From positions 1 to 64,000 of the forward strand of contig FOXT01000009.1 in assembly GCA_900115795.1 (NCBI GenBank): a DNA stretch of 64,000 nucleotides, written 5' to 3'. The position numbers and the translations under genes are program-made. The stretch is from Lachnospiraceae bacterium XBB1006. GTDB lineage: Bacteria > Bacillota > Clostridia > Lachnospirales > Lachnospiraceae. Below are positions 35,590 to 44,632 of this stretch, in pieces. Below the pieces are notes generated by a model, which saw only the letters and a program-made list of their open reading frames with translations, did not search any database and was not told where the DNA came from. How positions within the stretch are numbered: position 1 is the stretch's first letter; the number at the start of each line of letters is the position of its first letter.

Positions 35590-36450
35590 ATGAATAAAAA
35601 GAATAAAATGGCAAGCATTCAACTTGCCTTAACAAGAGTCCTGGTATATGCCATCATCCTGTTTCTCTGTTTCTTGTGCTTGTTCTTCTTTGTAATGCTA
35701 ATTGTGAATGCATCCAGAACGAACAACCAGTTGCAGCGTGGATTTACCCTCATTCCGGGGGGACATTTTTTCTATAACATGAAGAATGCATTTGCGGATG
35801 CGTCCATACAAATTCCGAGTGGAATGATGAACAGCTTTATTGTGGCTGCAAGCTCCGCACTTCTTACCACTTACTTTTCAGCGTTGACGGCATATGGATT
35901 GTATGTATATGATTTTAAATTAAAAAAACTTGCCTATACCTTTATCATTGCTGTGATGATGATTCCGACCCAGGTTTCTGCGGTTGGTTTTGTACAGCTT
36001 GTTTATAAGTATGGAATGAATAACAAGCTTTGGGTGCTCATTGTCCCATCCATTGCAGCGCCGGCAGTTTTTTACTATATGCATCAGTACTTAAAAGCCA
36101 CCTTGCCGCTGGATATTGTGGAGGCTTCCAGAATCGACGGAGCCAGTGAATTTGGAACCTTTAACCGCATTGTCCTTCCGATTATGAAGCCGGCAATGGC
36201 GGTTCAGATGATTTTTTCCTTCGTAGCAGCGTGGAACAACTACTTTTTACCGGCGCTCTTGCTTACCAAGGCAGGAAAGAAAACGGTGCCGATTATGATT
36301 GCGCAGCTTCGAAGCGCAGATTATTCCAAATTTGATATGGGAAAAGTGTATATGTTCATTTTGTTGGCGATTTTGCCGGTTATTGTGGTGTACATGTTCT
36401 TATCAAAGTCCATTATTAAGGGCGTTACAAGTGGTAGTGTGAAAGGGTAG
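35590..36450 (+). CDS. Sugar ABC transporter permease, MalG-type
   Basis: 286-residue second permease with six helices and an EAA loop DIVEASRIDGASEFGTFNRIVLPIMKP near residue 180. The ATG at 35590 has GGAGGC 6 bases upstream, 10 bases after the previous stop. It completes the membrane channel of the carbohydrate importer. Confidence 0.93.
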   Translation: MNKKNKMASIQLALTRVLVYAIILFLCFLCLFFFVMLIVNASRTNNQLQRGFTLIPGGHFFYNMKNAFADASIQIPSGMMNSFIVAASSALLTTYFSALTAYGLYVYDFKLKKLAYTFIIAVMMIPTQVSAVGFVQLVYKYGMNNKLWVLIVPSIAAPAVFYYMHQYLKATLPLDIVEASRIDGASEFGTFNRIVLPIMKPAMAVQMIFSFVAAWNNYFLPALLLTKAGKKTVPIMIAQLRSADYSKFDMGKVYMFILLAILPVIVVYMFLSKSIIKGVTSGSVKG

Positions 36451-36458
36451 GTGACGAT

Positions 36459-37604
36459 ATGGCTGAAGTTCGTTTGCAGGATATAGTGAAAATATATCCA
36501 CAGATTGAAAAAGATAAACATAGTAAAAAGAAACATAATTTAGAGGTTACAGAGAAGGGCGTTGTTGCGGTGCAGCAATTTAACATGGATATCAAGGATA
36601 AGGAATTCATTGTTTTGGTTGGTCCTTCCGGCTGTGGAAAATCTACGACACTTCGTATGATTGCAGGACTTGAAGAGATTACAGAAGGCGAACTGTATAT
36701 CGATGGCGAGCTTATGAATGCGGTGGCACCAAAAGACCGGGATATTGCCATGGTTTTCCAGAGCTATGCGTTGTATCCGCATATGACGGTGTTTGATAAT
36801 ATGGCATATTCTTTAAAAATTAAGCACATGCCAAAAGAGGAGATTCGGAAAAAGGTGGAAGAGGCAGCAGAGATTCTTGATATTACCAAATATCTTGATC
36901 GAAAGCCCAAAGCACTCTCCGGCGGACAAAGACAGCGTGTGGCGATTGGGCGTGCAATTGTCCGGAACCCAAAGGTGCTATTGATGGATGAACCGTTATC
37001 AAACCTGGATGCAAAACTTCGTAATCAGATGAGAGCGGAGCTTTTGAAATTGCAGAATAGAATTCAGACTACCATTGTCTATGTTACGCATGATCAGGTG
37101 GAGGCAATGACGTTAGGGGATCGAATTGTGGTTATGAAGGACGGATATATTCAGCAAATCGGAACCCCGCAGGAAGTGTTTAACCATCCGGCAAATACGT
37201 TTGTTGCAGGATTCATTGGAACACCACAGATGAACTTTTTTGAAGGTGAACTTGTACGAAATGGGGAAGAATATAGTGTTCATTACAAGAATTATGTGGT
37301 AAGATTAAGCGAGAGTAAGGCAAAACGCTTAGCAGAGAAGCATGTGGAGTCCCAGAGCGTAACATTTGGTGTGCGTCCGGATCAGATGCACATTGGCGAG
37401 GAAGGAATCGATGCGGAGGTAGAAGTATCCGAAATGATGGGTACATCTAGTCATTTGCATGCAAAACTTGATGGAAAGGATGTTATTGTCATTGTTCCCA
37501 CGAATGGTGAGGAAAGCACAGACATAACAAGAATTAAGCTTTCCTTTAGTGGTAAGATGGTTCATGTGTTCTCTAAGGAGGATGGCCGAAACCTGGAAAT
37601 TTAG
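36459..37604 (+). CDS. Sugar ABC transporter ATPase, MsmK/UgpC-type
   Basis: 381-residue ATPase with Walker A GPSGCGKSTTLRMIAG (about residue 50), signature LSGGQRQRVAIGRA, Walker B VLLMDEPLSNLDAKLR, H-loop YVTHDQ and a C-terminal regulatory OB/TOBE domain (about 250-380). These are the traits of MalK/MsmK proteins, which often energise several sugar importers. There is an unusual Lys/His-rich insertion of about 20 residues near position 17, before the first strand is complete. Eight bases separate it from the permease gene. Confidence 0.93.
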   Translation: MAEVRLQDIVKIYPQIEKDKHSKKKHNLEVTEKGVVAVQQFNMDIKDKEFIVLVGPSGCGKSTTLRMIAGLEEITEGELYIDGELMNAVAPKDRDIAMVFQSYALYPHMTVFDNMAYSLKIKHMPKEEIRKKVEEAAEILDITKYLDRKPKALSGGQRQRVAIGRAIVRNPKVLLMDEPLSNLDAKLRNQMRAELLKLQNRIQTTIVYVTHDQVEAMTLGDRIVVMKDGYIQQIGTPQEVFNHPANTFVAGFIGTPQMNFFEGELVRNGEEYSVHYKNYVVRLSESKAKRLAEKHVESQSVTFGVRPDQMHIGEEGIDAEVEVSEMMGTSSHLHAKLDGKDVIVIVPTNGEESTDITRIKLSFSGKMVHVFSKEDGRNLEI

Positions 37605-37626
37605 GAAAAACTGCTGTGGAGGCAAT

Positions 37627-38625
37627 ATGGTATCAATTAAAGATGTAGCAAAGAAGTGTGGTGTATCACCTGCTACGGTATCAAAGGCATTGAATGATCG
37701 CAACGATGTCAGTCGCGGTACAAAAGAGAAGGTGCGAGCGGTCGCAACGGAACTTGGCTATTTTGCCAATCCGTCTGCGCGGGCATTGAAAACAAACAGA
37801 ACCTATAATATTGGATTGCTTTATACGGGTGCAGAGCCGGGATTGACGCATGAATATTTTTCTATTATTCTGGAGAATTTTAAGGCAGCAATCGAGGCGA
37901 AGGGATACGATATTACATTCGTAAACCGTGGCGTGAAAGGCCAGGGTGGAACCTATCTGGAACACTGTCTGTATCGTCAGTTTGATGGGGTAGCCGTCAT
38001 TACAGCGGATTACAATGACCCGGAAGTTATAAAACTTTGCAATTCCAAAATTCCGGTTGTGACCATAGACTATGTATTTGAGAAGTGCCCGTCGGTGGTT
38101 GCTGATAATACTACGGGAATGCGGATTCTTACAGAATATGCCATTGCAAGAGGACATCGGGAGATTATTTTTATTCATGGAAGCGATACGGAAGTGACAC
38201 GAAGCCGTATTATGGGATTCACGATGGCAATGCGTGAACATGGAATTCCTGTGGATAATCATAATTTGATTGAGAGTGCTTACCATGATGCGGACCAATG
38301 CTATGAAATAACAAAAGAGCTTTTGAAACGGGAGAAGCGTCCGACACTTATTATTTTTCCGGACGATTATTCTTATCTCGGCGGATATAGAGCAATTCAT
38401 GCAGCGAAACTAAGTATTCCAAATGACATAAGCGCCATTGGATATGATAATATTGCAATGTCATCTGTTTTCGGTCTTACAACCTTTGACCAGGACGCAG
38501 CATCCATTGGACGATTAGCAGTAGAGAAACTTCTTGACAACATTGAAAATCCGGATGGCTATAAGGAGCATAGTGTTGTCATGGGGAAGATGGTTGAGCG
38601 CAATACAGTAAAGGATATTACTTAG
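37627..38625 (+). CDS. LacI-family transcriptional regulator
   Basis: 332 residues. The N-terminal helix-turn-helix VSIKDVAKKCGVSPATVSKALND is textbook LacI, followed by the hinge ARALKTNRTYNIGLLY and a periplasmic-binding-like effector domain. It ends with TTFDQDAASIGRLAVEKL. GGAGGCAAT precedes the ATG at 37627, 22 bases after the ATPase gene. It is the likely reader of the AACGTT-core boxes at 33023-33175, so the operon encodes its own regulator, which would also control cellobiose phosphorylase. The effector is probably a cello-oligosaccharide or its phosphate. Confidence 0.93.
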   Translation: MVSIKDVAKKCGVSPATVSKALNDRNDVSRGTKEKVRAVATELGYFANPSARALKTNRTYNIGLLYTGAEPGLTHEYFSIILENFKAAIEAKGYDITFVNRGVKGQGGTYLEHCLYRQFDGVAVITADYNDPEVIKLCNSKIPVVTIDYVFEKCPSVVADNTTGMRILTEYAIARGHREIIFIHGSDTEVTRSRIMGFTMAMREHGIPVDNHNLIESAYHDADQCYEITKELLKREKRPTLIIFPDDYSYLGGYRAIHAAKLSIPNDISAIGYDNIAMSSVFGLTTFDQDAASIGRLAVEKLLDNIENPDGYKEHSVVMGKMVERNTVKDIT

Positions 38626-38652
38626 TGATACTGCAGACGGAAATTATATTAT

Positions 38653-38677
38653 AAGGGCGTTAAAAGCGCCCTTTTTT
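38653..38677 (+). terminator. Intrinsic terminator after the LacI gene
   Basis: AAGGGCG-ttaaaa-GCGCCCTT followed by a run of T. This is a strong terminator 28 bases past the regulator's stop, closing the importer operon. Confidence 0.92.
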
Positions 38678-38742
38678 GTGTGCAGAGATTCCGTCGAAAA
38701 GAGAAGGTTCTCAGCCTACGACATCATTTCTTAACTTCATAC

Positions 38743-38771
38743 TTGCGAAATGCGGATAACTTGCCTATACT
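38743..38771 (+). promoter_or_regulatory. Promoter of the flavodiiron gene
   Basis: TTGCGA (38743-38748), a 17-base spacer and TATACT (38766-38771), 33 bases before the start codon. Confidence 0.65.
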
Positions 38772-38804
38772 AGAGGTATAAGAAAAAGTCAGGAGGAGTT
38801 AGCG

Positions 38805-39971
38805 ATGGAAGAATTGAAAATTGCGAATGATATTCGCTTTATAGGGGTCAATGATTACGATTTAGATCAATTTGAAGGACAATATCCGGTAGAGCATGGA
38901 GTGTCCTATAATTCTTATGTAATTTTAGATGAAAAAGTGGCTGTTATGGACACTGCAGATAAACGGGTGAGCAAGCAATGGATGGACAATTTAAAGCATG
39001 CGTTGGGTGACAGAAAGCCGGATTACTTGGTGATTTCCCATATGGAACCGGACCACGCTGCCAACATTGCAAACTTTGCGGAAGAATTTCCGGAAGCAAA
39101 GCTGGTGGGAAATGCAAAGACATTTGGCATGTTAAAGCAGTTTTTTGGAACCGATTATCCGGAACGTCAGGAGGTAGTGGCAGACGGAGGCGAGTTGTGT
39201 CTTGGAAGTCATACGCTACATTTCATTATGGCACCTATGGTACACTGGCCGGAGGTAATGTTAAGCTATGAAAGCAGTGAAGGAATTCTTTTCTCAGCTG
39301 ATGCCTTTGGAAAATTTGGAACATTGGATGTAAAGGAAAAATGGTCCATCGAAGCAAGACGATATTATTACAATATCGTAGGAAAATACGGTGCACAGGT
39401 ATCCACACTCTTGAAAAAGGCAGAAGCGTTGGATATTAAAATGATTTGTCCATTACATGGACCAATTTTAAAAGATAATATTGATTACTATGTAAGAAAA
39501 TACAAAATCTGGGCAAGCTATGATGCGGATAAAGAAGGGGTATTGATTGCATATGCATCCGTTTACGGCAATACGAAAGAAGCTGCGTTAAAACTTGCAG
39601 AGTATGTGCGTGCATGTGGAGAAAAGCGTGTGGTATTAATGGATTTGACGCGCGTTGACGTATCGATTGCGTTGTCAGATGCCTTCCGTTATGACCATAT
39701 GATTTTGGCAGGTGTTACTTACGACGGAGGATTGTTCCCATGCATGGAAACCTTCCTTGAGCATTTAAAAATGAAAAATTACCAGAGACGTACCATAGGA
39801 TTTATTGAGAATGGAACCTGGGCACCAATGGCAGCAAAACTAATGCGTGCGCGCTTAGAAGAGATGAAAGGCATGGAATTTGTAGAGCCGGTGGTAAGCA
39901 TCCGCTCCCATATGACAAATGAGAACCAACTACAATTGAAGGAATTGGCAAAAGCAATTACAACAAGATAA
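38805..39971 (+). CDS. Flavodiiron protein (FprA, A-type flavoprotein)
   Basis: 388-residue soluble enzyme that reduces O2 to water (or NO to N2O), protecting anaerobes. The N-terminal metallo-beta-lactamase-like domain carries the diiron ligands in SHMEPDHAANI (about residue 79), HWPEVM and FSADAFGKFG. The further His is in CPLHGPIL (about 225). The C-terminal flavodoxin domain (from about 245, ASVYGNTKEAALKLA) binds FMN. No rubredoxin domain is fused. The gene is monocistronic, with its own promoter. Confidence 0.95.
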   Translation: MEELKIANDIRFIGVNDYDLDQFEGQYPVEHGVSYNSYVILDEKVAVMDTADKRVSKQWMDNLKHALGDRKPDYLVISHMEPDHAANIANFAEEFPEAKLVGNAKTFGMLKQFFGTDYPERQEVVADGGELCLGSHTLHFIMAPMVHWPEVMLSYESSEGILFSADAFGKFGTLDVKEKWSIEARRYYYNIVGKYGAQVSTLLKKAEALDIKMICPLHGPILKDNIDYYVRKYKIWASYDADKEGVLIAYASVYGNTKEAALKLAEYVRACGEKRVVLMDLTRVDVSIALSDAFRYDHMILAGVTYDGGLFPCMETFLEHLKMKNYQRRTIGFIENGTWAPMAAKLMRARLEEMKGMEFVEPVVSIRSHMTNENQLQLKELAKAITTR

Positions 39972-40049
39972 AAAATTTCAAAAAATGAAACTTTTTCTAT
40001 AACGGAAGAATCTAATAGTCGTTAGAACAAAAAACCTAGGAGGCAAACA

Positions 40050-41225
40050 ATGGAAAAAGGAAAATTGATAGGAATTTATGTGCTGTTGGCAGCGATTCTT
40101 ATCTCAGTAATTGGTAGTGTAGTAGTTGGTGGACAATACTTAGACAAGAAGATGAAGTCCATGGATAAGCAGATGACAAAGATTCTTGAGAAAGACAAGC
40201 AGGAAGATACGAAGGAAGATGACGTGGTGATTGCAAGTGAGTATACCATCAAATCTACCAAGAAGATTTCCGATGCATACCTTCAAGAAATAAATGCTGG
40301 CAAAGACAATGCAAAGAAGGATGACAAGAAGGACGACAGCAAAGACAAGAAGGACAAGAAAGAAAAGAAGATTAAATTAAATGACAAAGAGCAAAAGACG
40401 TTAGATATGGCAAAGAAAGTCATTGATAAAGTAATTAAAGAGAATATGACGCCATATGAGAAAGAAGTTGCAATTTACGAGTGGATTTGTAAGAATATTT
40501 CCACCGGAAATACCTCTCTTTTGTCAACCGGTAACGATGCAGAAGCAGTGTCTACGCCATATGGTGTGTTGAAAGGACACAATGCGGTTTGCGTTGGATA
40601 TGCAACCACCTTCCGTATGTTTATGCATATGTTAGGCATTGAATGTAAAGTAGTACATAATACAGAGAATTATCATTCCTGGGATGAGGTAAAATTGGAT
40701 GGTGATTGGTATTTTGTAGATTGTTATTCCGATTCGGAAAACTGCAACTACGCGAATTTCAATATGAACGATGACCTTTGTTCACGCGGACATGAGTGGG
40801 ATCGTAATTACTTCCCGGCCGCAGTGGGAACGAAATATAACTATGCAGTTATGAATGCAAAACCATGTGATGATGTGTTCAAATTACCTAAGAAGATTCG
40901 TAAGTCTTTTGAAAAAGGAGCAAAGAAGCCGGTTGCATTCAACTTAGGAAAAGGTGTAGATGAGAATACGGAGTGGATTTTATCAGAAATGGCTTCGAAG
41001 ATTCAGGAGTTGGTAAATAACAATTATCCGGCAGACGTGACCTTTGGATTAATTGAGACCGATGCGCAAGAGAAGATTTTCTCAATGACGGTAAATCTGT
41101 ATAACAATAATAGTAACAATGGAGAGAGCCAGTTGTCCGAGAAGGACCAAAAGAAGTTACAGGAAGCATTTGATAAGGCATTCTCGAATTACAATGGAGA
41201 AGGCCTAAACAGTGAGGAGAACTAG
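40050..41225 (+). CDS. Membrane-anchored transglutaminase-like protein
   Basis: 391 residues. One N-terminal membrane helix (GIYVLLAAILISVIGSVVVGG) is followed by a highly charged Lys/Asp linker (about 45-120) and a transglutaminase-like papain-fold domain. Its triad is visible: Cys in GHNAVCVGYA (about 181), His in NYHSWDEV (about 210), Asp in YFVDCYSD (about 226). The extracellular domain probably acts as a protease or peptide cross-linking/cleaving enzyme at the wall; bacterial members are poorly characterised. A C-terminal 90-residue tail has no recognised domain. AGGAGGC precedes the ATG. A lipoprotein gene follows 18 bases later. Confidence 0.85.
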   Translation: MEKGKLIGIYVLLAAILISVIGSVVVGGQYLDKKMKSMDKQMTKILEKDKQEDTKEDDVVIASEYTIKSTKKISDAYLQEINAGKDNAKKDDKKDDSKDKKDKKEKKIKLNDKEQKTLDMAKKVIDKVIKENMTPYEKEVAIYEWICKNISTGNTSLLSTGNDAEAVSTPYGVLKGHNAVCVGYATTFRMFMHMLGIECKVVHNTENYHSWDEVKLDGDWYFVDCYSDSENCNYANFNMNDDLCSRGHEWDRNYFPAAVGTKYNYAVMNAKPCDDVFKLPKKIRKSFEKGAKKPVAFNLGKGVDENTEWILSEMASKIQELVNNNYPADVTFGLIETDAQEKIFSMTVNLYNNNSNNGESQLSEKDQKKLQEAFDKAFSNYNGEGLNSEEN

Positions 41226-41243
41226 GCTACAGTAGAGGTAAAT

Positions 41244-41759
41244 ATGAAAGGATTTAAGAAGTTAGCAGCACTGGTACTGGCAGGATGTATGTGTATGTCG
41301 GTAGTGAGTGGCTGTGGAAAGAAAGAAACAAAAGAAGTCGAAGCGAAAGTGGATTTTGAGAAGCTCCAGAAAGACATGATGACAACGCAGGATGAATTAC
41401 CGGAGATGACCACCATTAGCAGTAAAGACGAAACCGGTGAAGAACTCTTTGCAACTTTGTCCGATATGGAGTATGATAAAGTACAGGATTACTTTTATTC
41501 GCATGCGTCAGACGGAAAGGCTAGCGAAGTGGCCGTTGTTTTCGTAAAGGACGAGAAGGATGTAGATGCAATGCTCGACAGCTTACGCGATTTTAAGGAA
41601 AGCAGAGTGCTGACTTACGAGAATTACTCTCCGGATCAAGTAGAGATTGCCAAGCAGGCAGTTGTATTTGCAAAAGGAAATTATGTTTGCTATATCATGA
41701 ATGAGAAGTTTTCTCATATCAAAGCAACCTTTGAGAAAGCGATGGAAGAATCCGAATAA
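41244..41759 (+). CDS. DUF4358-like lipoprotein
   Basis: 171 residues with a lipoprotein signal peptide (FKKLAALVLAGCMCMSVVSGC; lipobox VSGC, Cys near residue 24). The mature part matches the DUF4358 pattern of Lachnospiraceae lipoproteins (an SKDETGEELFATLSDMEYDKV-type region, then ASEVAVVFVKDEKDVDAM and GNYVCYIMNE). Function unknown. It may be cotranscribed with the transglutaminase-like gene, since both products would sit on the outer face of the membrane. Confidence 0.8.
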   Translation: MKGFKKLAALVLAGCMCMSVVSGCGKKETKEVEAKVDFEKLQKDMMTTQDELPEMTTISSKDETGEELFATLSDMEYDKVQDYFYSHASDGKASEVAVVFVKDEKDVDAMLDSLRDFKESRVLTYENYSPDQVEIAKQAVVFAKGNYVCYIMNEKFSHIKATFEKAMEESE

Positions 41760-41778
41760 TCAAAGGATGTAAGGAACA

Positions 41779-44535
41779 ATGAACCACGTAGTTTTAGGAA
41801 TTTTAGCTCATGTAGATGCAGGAAAGACAACGCTTTCCGAAGGAATCTTATACCATGCCGGTGTTGTGAAGACGATGGGAAGGGTGGATAAGAAAGATGC
41901 ATATCTGGATACCGATGAGTTAGAGAAAGAGCGTGGCATTACAATATTTTCGAAACAGGCCGAGCTTTTTATAAAGGACCGGCCTGTTTCTTTGTTGGAT
42001 ACGCCGGGACATGTAGATTTCGCGCCGGAAGCAGAGCGGGTACTGTCGGTATTGGATTATTGTGTATTTGTCATTAGCGCAACGGATGGAGTGCAGGCAC
42101 ATACAGAGACATTATGGAAACTGCTTACGCGCTATCAGGTTCCGACGTTTTTGTTTGTAAACAAAATGGACCAACCGGACACGGATAAGAATGCAATTTT
42201 GACGCAGTTAAAAGAAAAACTGTCGCCGGATTGCGAAGAATGTGGAACCACTGCTTTTTTGGAAACGGCAGCAGCCGGAGATGAGAAACTATTAGAAACC
42301 TATTTGGAAACAGATACTTTGACGGGGGAACAGATTACGCGCATGATTCGTGAGCGGAAGGTGTTTCCGTGTGTATTTGGATCGGCGCTACGGGACGAAG
42401 GCATAACAACGCTGATGGAGGCATTGTACGCTTATGCTACGCCAAAGCCATTGGGGGAAGCGTTTGGGGCAAAAGTGTTCAAAATCAGTCGGGACGAGCA
42501 AGGCGGACGATTGACGCATATGAAGATTACTGCCGGGCAATTGCGACTAAAGGATACCATAACCTTGCGAAATCCGGAAAACGGGGAAGAAAGCGAGGCC
42601 AAGATTAATCAAATTCGCATCTATTCCGGAGAGAAATACCGGGAAGTAACGGAAGTGACCGAGGGCGGAATTGTAAGTATTCCCGGATTGCCGGATACTT
42701 ATCCGGGACTGGGAATTGGAGTGGAACATGATACAACAGGAAGTGTCTTAACTCCGGTGTTGACGTATGCAGTGAAGTATCCACCGTCCATTGATAGTCG
42801 AAGAATGCTGGCGAATTTGAAGCAGCTGGAAGAAGAAGATCCCCAGTTGCATGTGGTATGGGATGAACAGGTCAAAGAAATTCAGATGCAGCTTATGGGG
42901 GAAGTGCAGATTGAAATATTAAAGCGACAGATTGCGAAACGGTTTGAAATCCCGGTGGAATTTGGCACAGGACGGATTGTTTACCGCGAAACGATTGCAA
43001 GTGTAGAGGAAGGCGTGGGGCATTTTGAACCATTGCGTCATTATGCAGAGGTACATTTGCGTATGGAACCCGGAGAGCGTGGGAGCGGCCTGGTGTTTGG
43101 GTCTGAGTGCTCTGAGGATAGCCTTAGCAGGAATTGGCAGCGTTTGATTTTGACCCATTTGGAGGAACGGCAGCATCGTGGTGTACTGGCAGGATTTCCA
43201 ATTACGGACATGGTAATTACCTTAGTGGCAGGACGCGCCCATCCAAAGCATACCGAAGGTGGAGATTTTCGACAGGCAACGTACCGGGCGGTACGCCAGG
43301 GGCTCATGAAAGCGGAAAATGTGTTGCTGGAGCCGATGTTCGCCTTTACAATGAAGGTGCCCACCGGACAGGTGGGGCGGGCGATGACAGATTTGTCCGC
43401 GAAGTTTGCAAAATTTGAGGCACCTATGGTGGAAGGAGACATGTCAGTCATTACCGGTGTTGCACCGGTTGCAACGCTTAATGGCTATCAGACGGAGCTT
43501 TTAGCCTATACTGGAGGCATGGGAAAATTAGACTGTCGTATGCAGGGGTATGCGCCTTGTCATAATCAGGAGGAAGTCTTAGAACAACTTGCCTACGATC
43601 CGGAAAGCGATTTGCGCAATCCGTCGGCATCGGTATTTTGTACCCATGGCGCGGGAACGGTGGTGCCGTGGTATGAGGTGGAGCAGTACATGCATTTACC
43701 GTTGGCTTCCGATGGCAAAAGTGCCGGTGAGATTCAGGAATACGAAATGTTCCTTGAAGCGGAAAAAGTGAAAGCCGAAGGCAAACGTCGGGAAGAAGAA
43801 AAGAGGATTCTTGGTATTGCACCAAAGGATGCGGCTATGACGGAGAAGGAACTGAAGGAGATTTTTGAAAAAACCTACGGCAGTATTCCGTCAAAATTTG
43901 AGGAAGATACCCTGGATGACAGTCGTGCCCGGGGCACCTGGAACGGAAAGAAGAAGGTGCCAAAGGAAAAACCTTCTGTGCCAAAAGAAAAACCGGCCGA
44001 TTACGACTATGAGAAAGAGGCGCGGCATAAGAATAAGCCGGCGGCCAAGAAGGATAGTTATTTGTTGGTAGACGGATACAATATTATTTTTGCATGGCCC
44101 TCGTTAAAAGAACTGGCAGAGAACAATATCGAAGGAGCCAGAAACCGGCTGAAGGATATTTTGTGCAACTATCAGGGATATACGAAGCAGACGGTGATTC
44201 TGGTGTATGATGCCTATAAGACAAAGGGGCATCAAACGGAGATTCTGCCTCACAAAAATATTACGGTGGTGTATACCAAAGAGGCTGAAACGGCGGATCA
44301 ATATATCGAGCGGTGCGCCCATCAAATGGGACGCAAGTACGATGTGACCGTAGCGACTTCGGATGGGTTGGAGCAGGTGATTATTGCCGGTGCGGGATGC
44401 CATTTGTTGTCGGCTCGGGAATTTGAGGCGGAAGTAAAACGGATTTCCGGACAGATTTCGGAGCATATTACACCGGAGACACCGCAGAAGGTGACTACGT
44501 CATTAAAGGATTTGATACCAAAAGAGTTACTTTAA
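41779..44535 (+). CDS. TetM/EF-G-like ribosomal GTPase fused to a YacP/Rae1-type NYN nuclease
   Basis: 918 residues. Residues 1 to about 650 form a translational GTPase of the TetM/TetO type: G1 AHVDAGKTTLSEGIL, G2 region KERGITI, G3 DTPGHVDF, G4 NKMD, then EF-G domains II to V (YRETIASVEEGVGHFEPLRHYAEVHL is domain IV-like). A charged linker (about 690-755, Lys/Glu/Pro repeats) leads to a NYN domain (about 757-885) with acidic residues in LLVDGYNII (about 762), DAYKTKG and TSDGLEQ. Alone, YacP/Rae1 is a ribosome A-site mRNA endonuclease in Bacillus. The fusion suggests a factor that binds stalled ribosomes and cuts mRNA. A tetracycline-resistance label alone would be misleading. Confidence 0.88.
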   Translation: MNHVVLGILAHVDAGKTTLSEGILYHAGVVKTMGRVDKKDAYLDTDELEKERGITIFSKQAELFIKDRPVSLLDTPGHVDFAPEAERVLSVLDYCVFVISATDGVQAHTETLWKLLTRYQVPTFLFVNKMDQPDTDKNAILTQLKEKLSPDCEECGTTAFLETAAAGDEKLLETYLETDTLTGEQITRMIRERKVFPCVFGSALRDEGITTLMEALYAYATPKPLGEAFGAKVFKISRDEQGGRLTHMKITAGQLRLKDTITLRNPENGEESEAKINQIRIYSGEKYREVTEVTEGGIVSIPGLPDTYPGLGIGVEHDTTGSVLTPVLTYAVKYPPSIDSRRMLANLKQLEEEDPQLHVVWDEQVKEIQMQLMGEVQIEILKRQIAKRFEIPVEFGTGRIVYRETIASVEEGVGHFEPLRHYAEVHLRMEPGERGSGLVFGSECSEDSLSRNWQRLILTHLEERQHRGVLAGFPITDMVITLVAGRAHPKHTEGGDFRQATYRAVRQGLMKAENVLLEPMFAFTMKVPTGQVGRAMTDLSAKFAKFEAPMVEGDMSVITGVAPVATLNGYQTELLAYTGGMGKLDCRMQGYAPCHNQEEVLEQLAYDPESDLRNPSASVFCTHGAGTVVPWYEVEQYMHLPLASDGKSAGEIQEYEMFLEAEKVKAEGKRREEEKRILGIAPKDAAMTEKELKEIFEKTYGSIPSKFEEDTLDDSRARGTWNGKKKVPKEKPSVPKEKPADYDYEKEARHKNKPAAKKDSYLLVDGYNIIFAWPSLKELAENNIEGARNRLKDILCNYQGYTKQTVILVYDAYKTKGHQTEILPHKNITVVYTKEAETADQYIERCAHQMGRKYDVTVATSDGLEQVIIAGAGCHLLSAREFEAEVKRISGQISEHITPETPQKVTTSLKDLIPKELL

Positions 44536-44547
44536 GGACTAAAGGTT

Positions 44548-44576
44548 TTGACTTTTTGCGAAAGACTCATTATAAT
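44548..44576 (+). promoter_or_regulatory. Promoter of trpS
   Basis: TTGACT (44548-44553), a 17-base spacer and a perfect TATAAT (44571-44576). The leader to the start codon is only about 50 bases, too short for a T-box, so no tRNA-dependent control is visible. Confidence 0.75.
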
Positions 44577-44632
44577 GAAATTTAAGTATGTTGAAAACGT
44601 GAAAACAGATAGAGCAAAAGGATGAGAGAGAT

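Noticed and set aside
39972-40049. Terminator after the flavodiiron gene
   Set aside because: AAAAATTTC...GAAACTTTTT gives only a weak A/T stem; not enough to call.
41779-44535. Tetracycline-resistance gene
   Set aside because: The GTPase part is TetM-like, but the fused nuclease and the housekeeping setting next to trpS do not support a dedicated resistance role.
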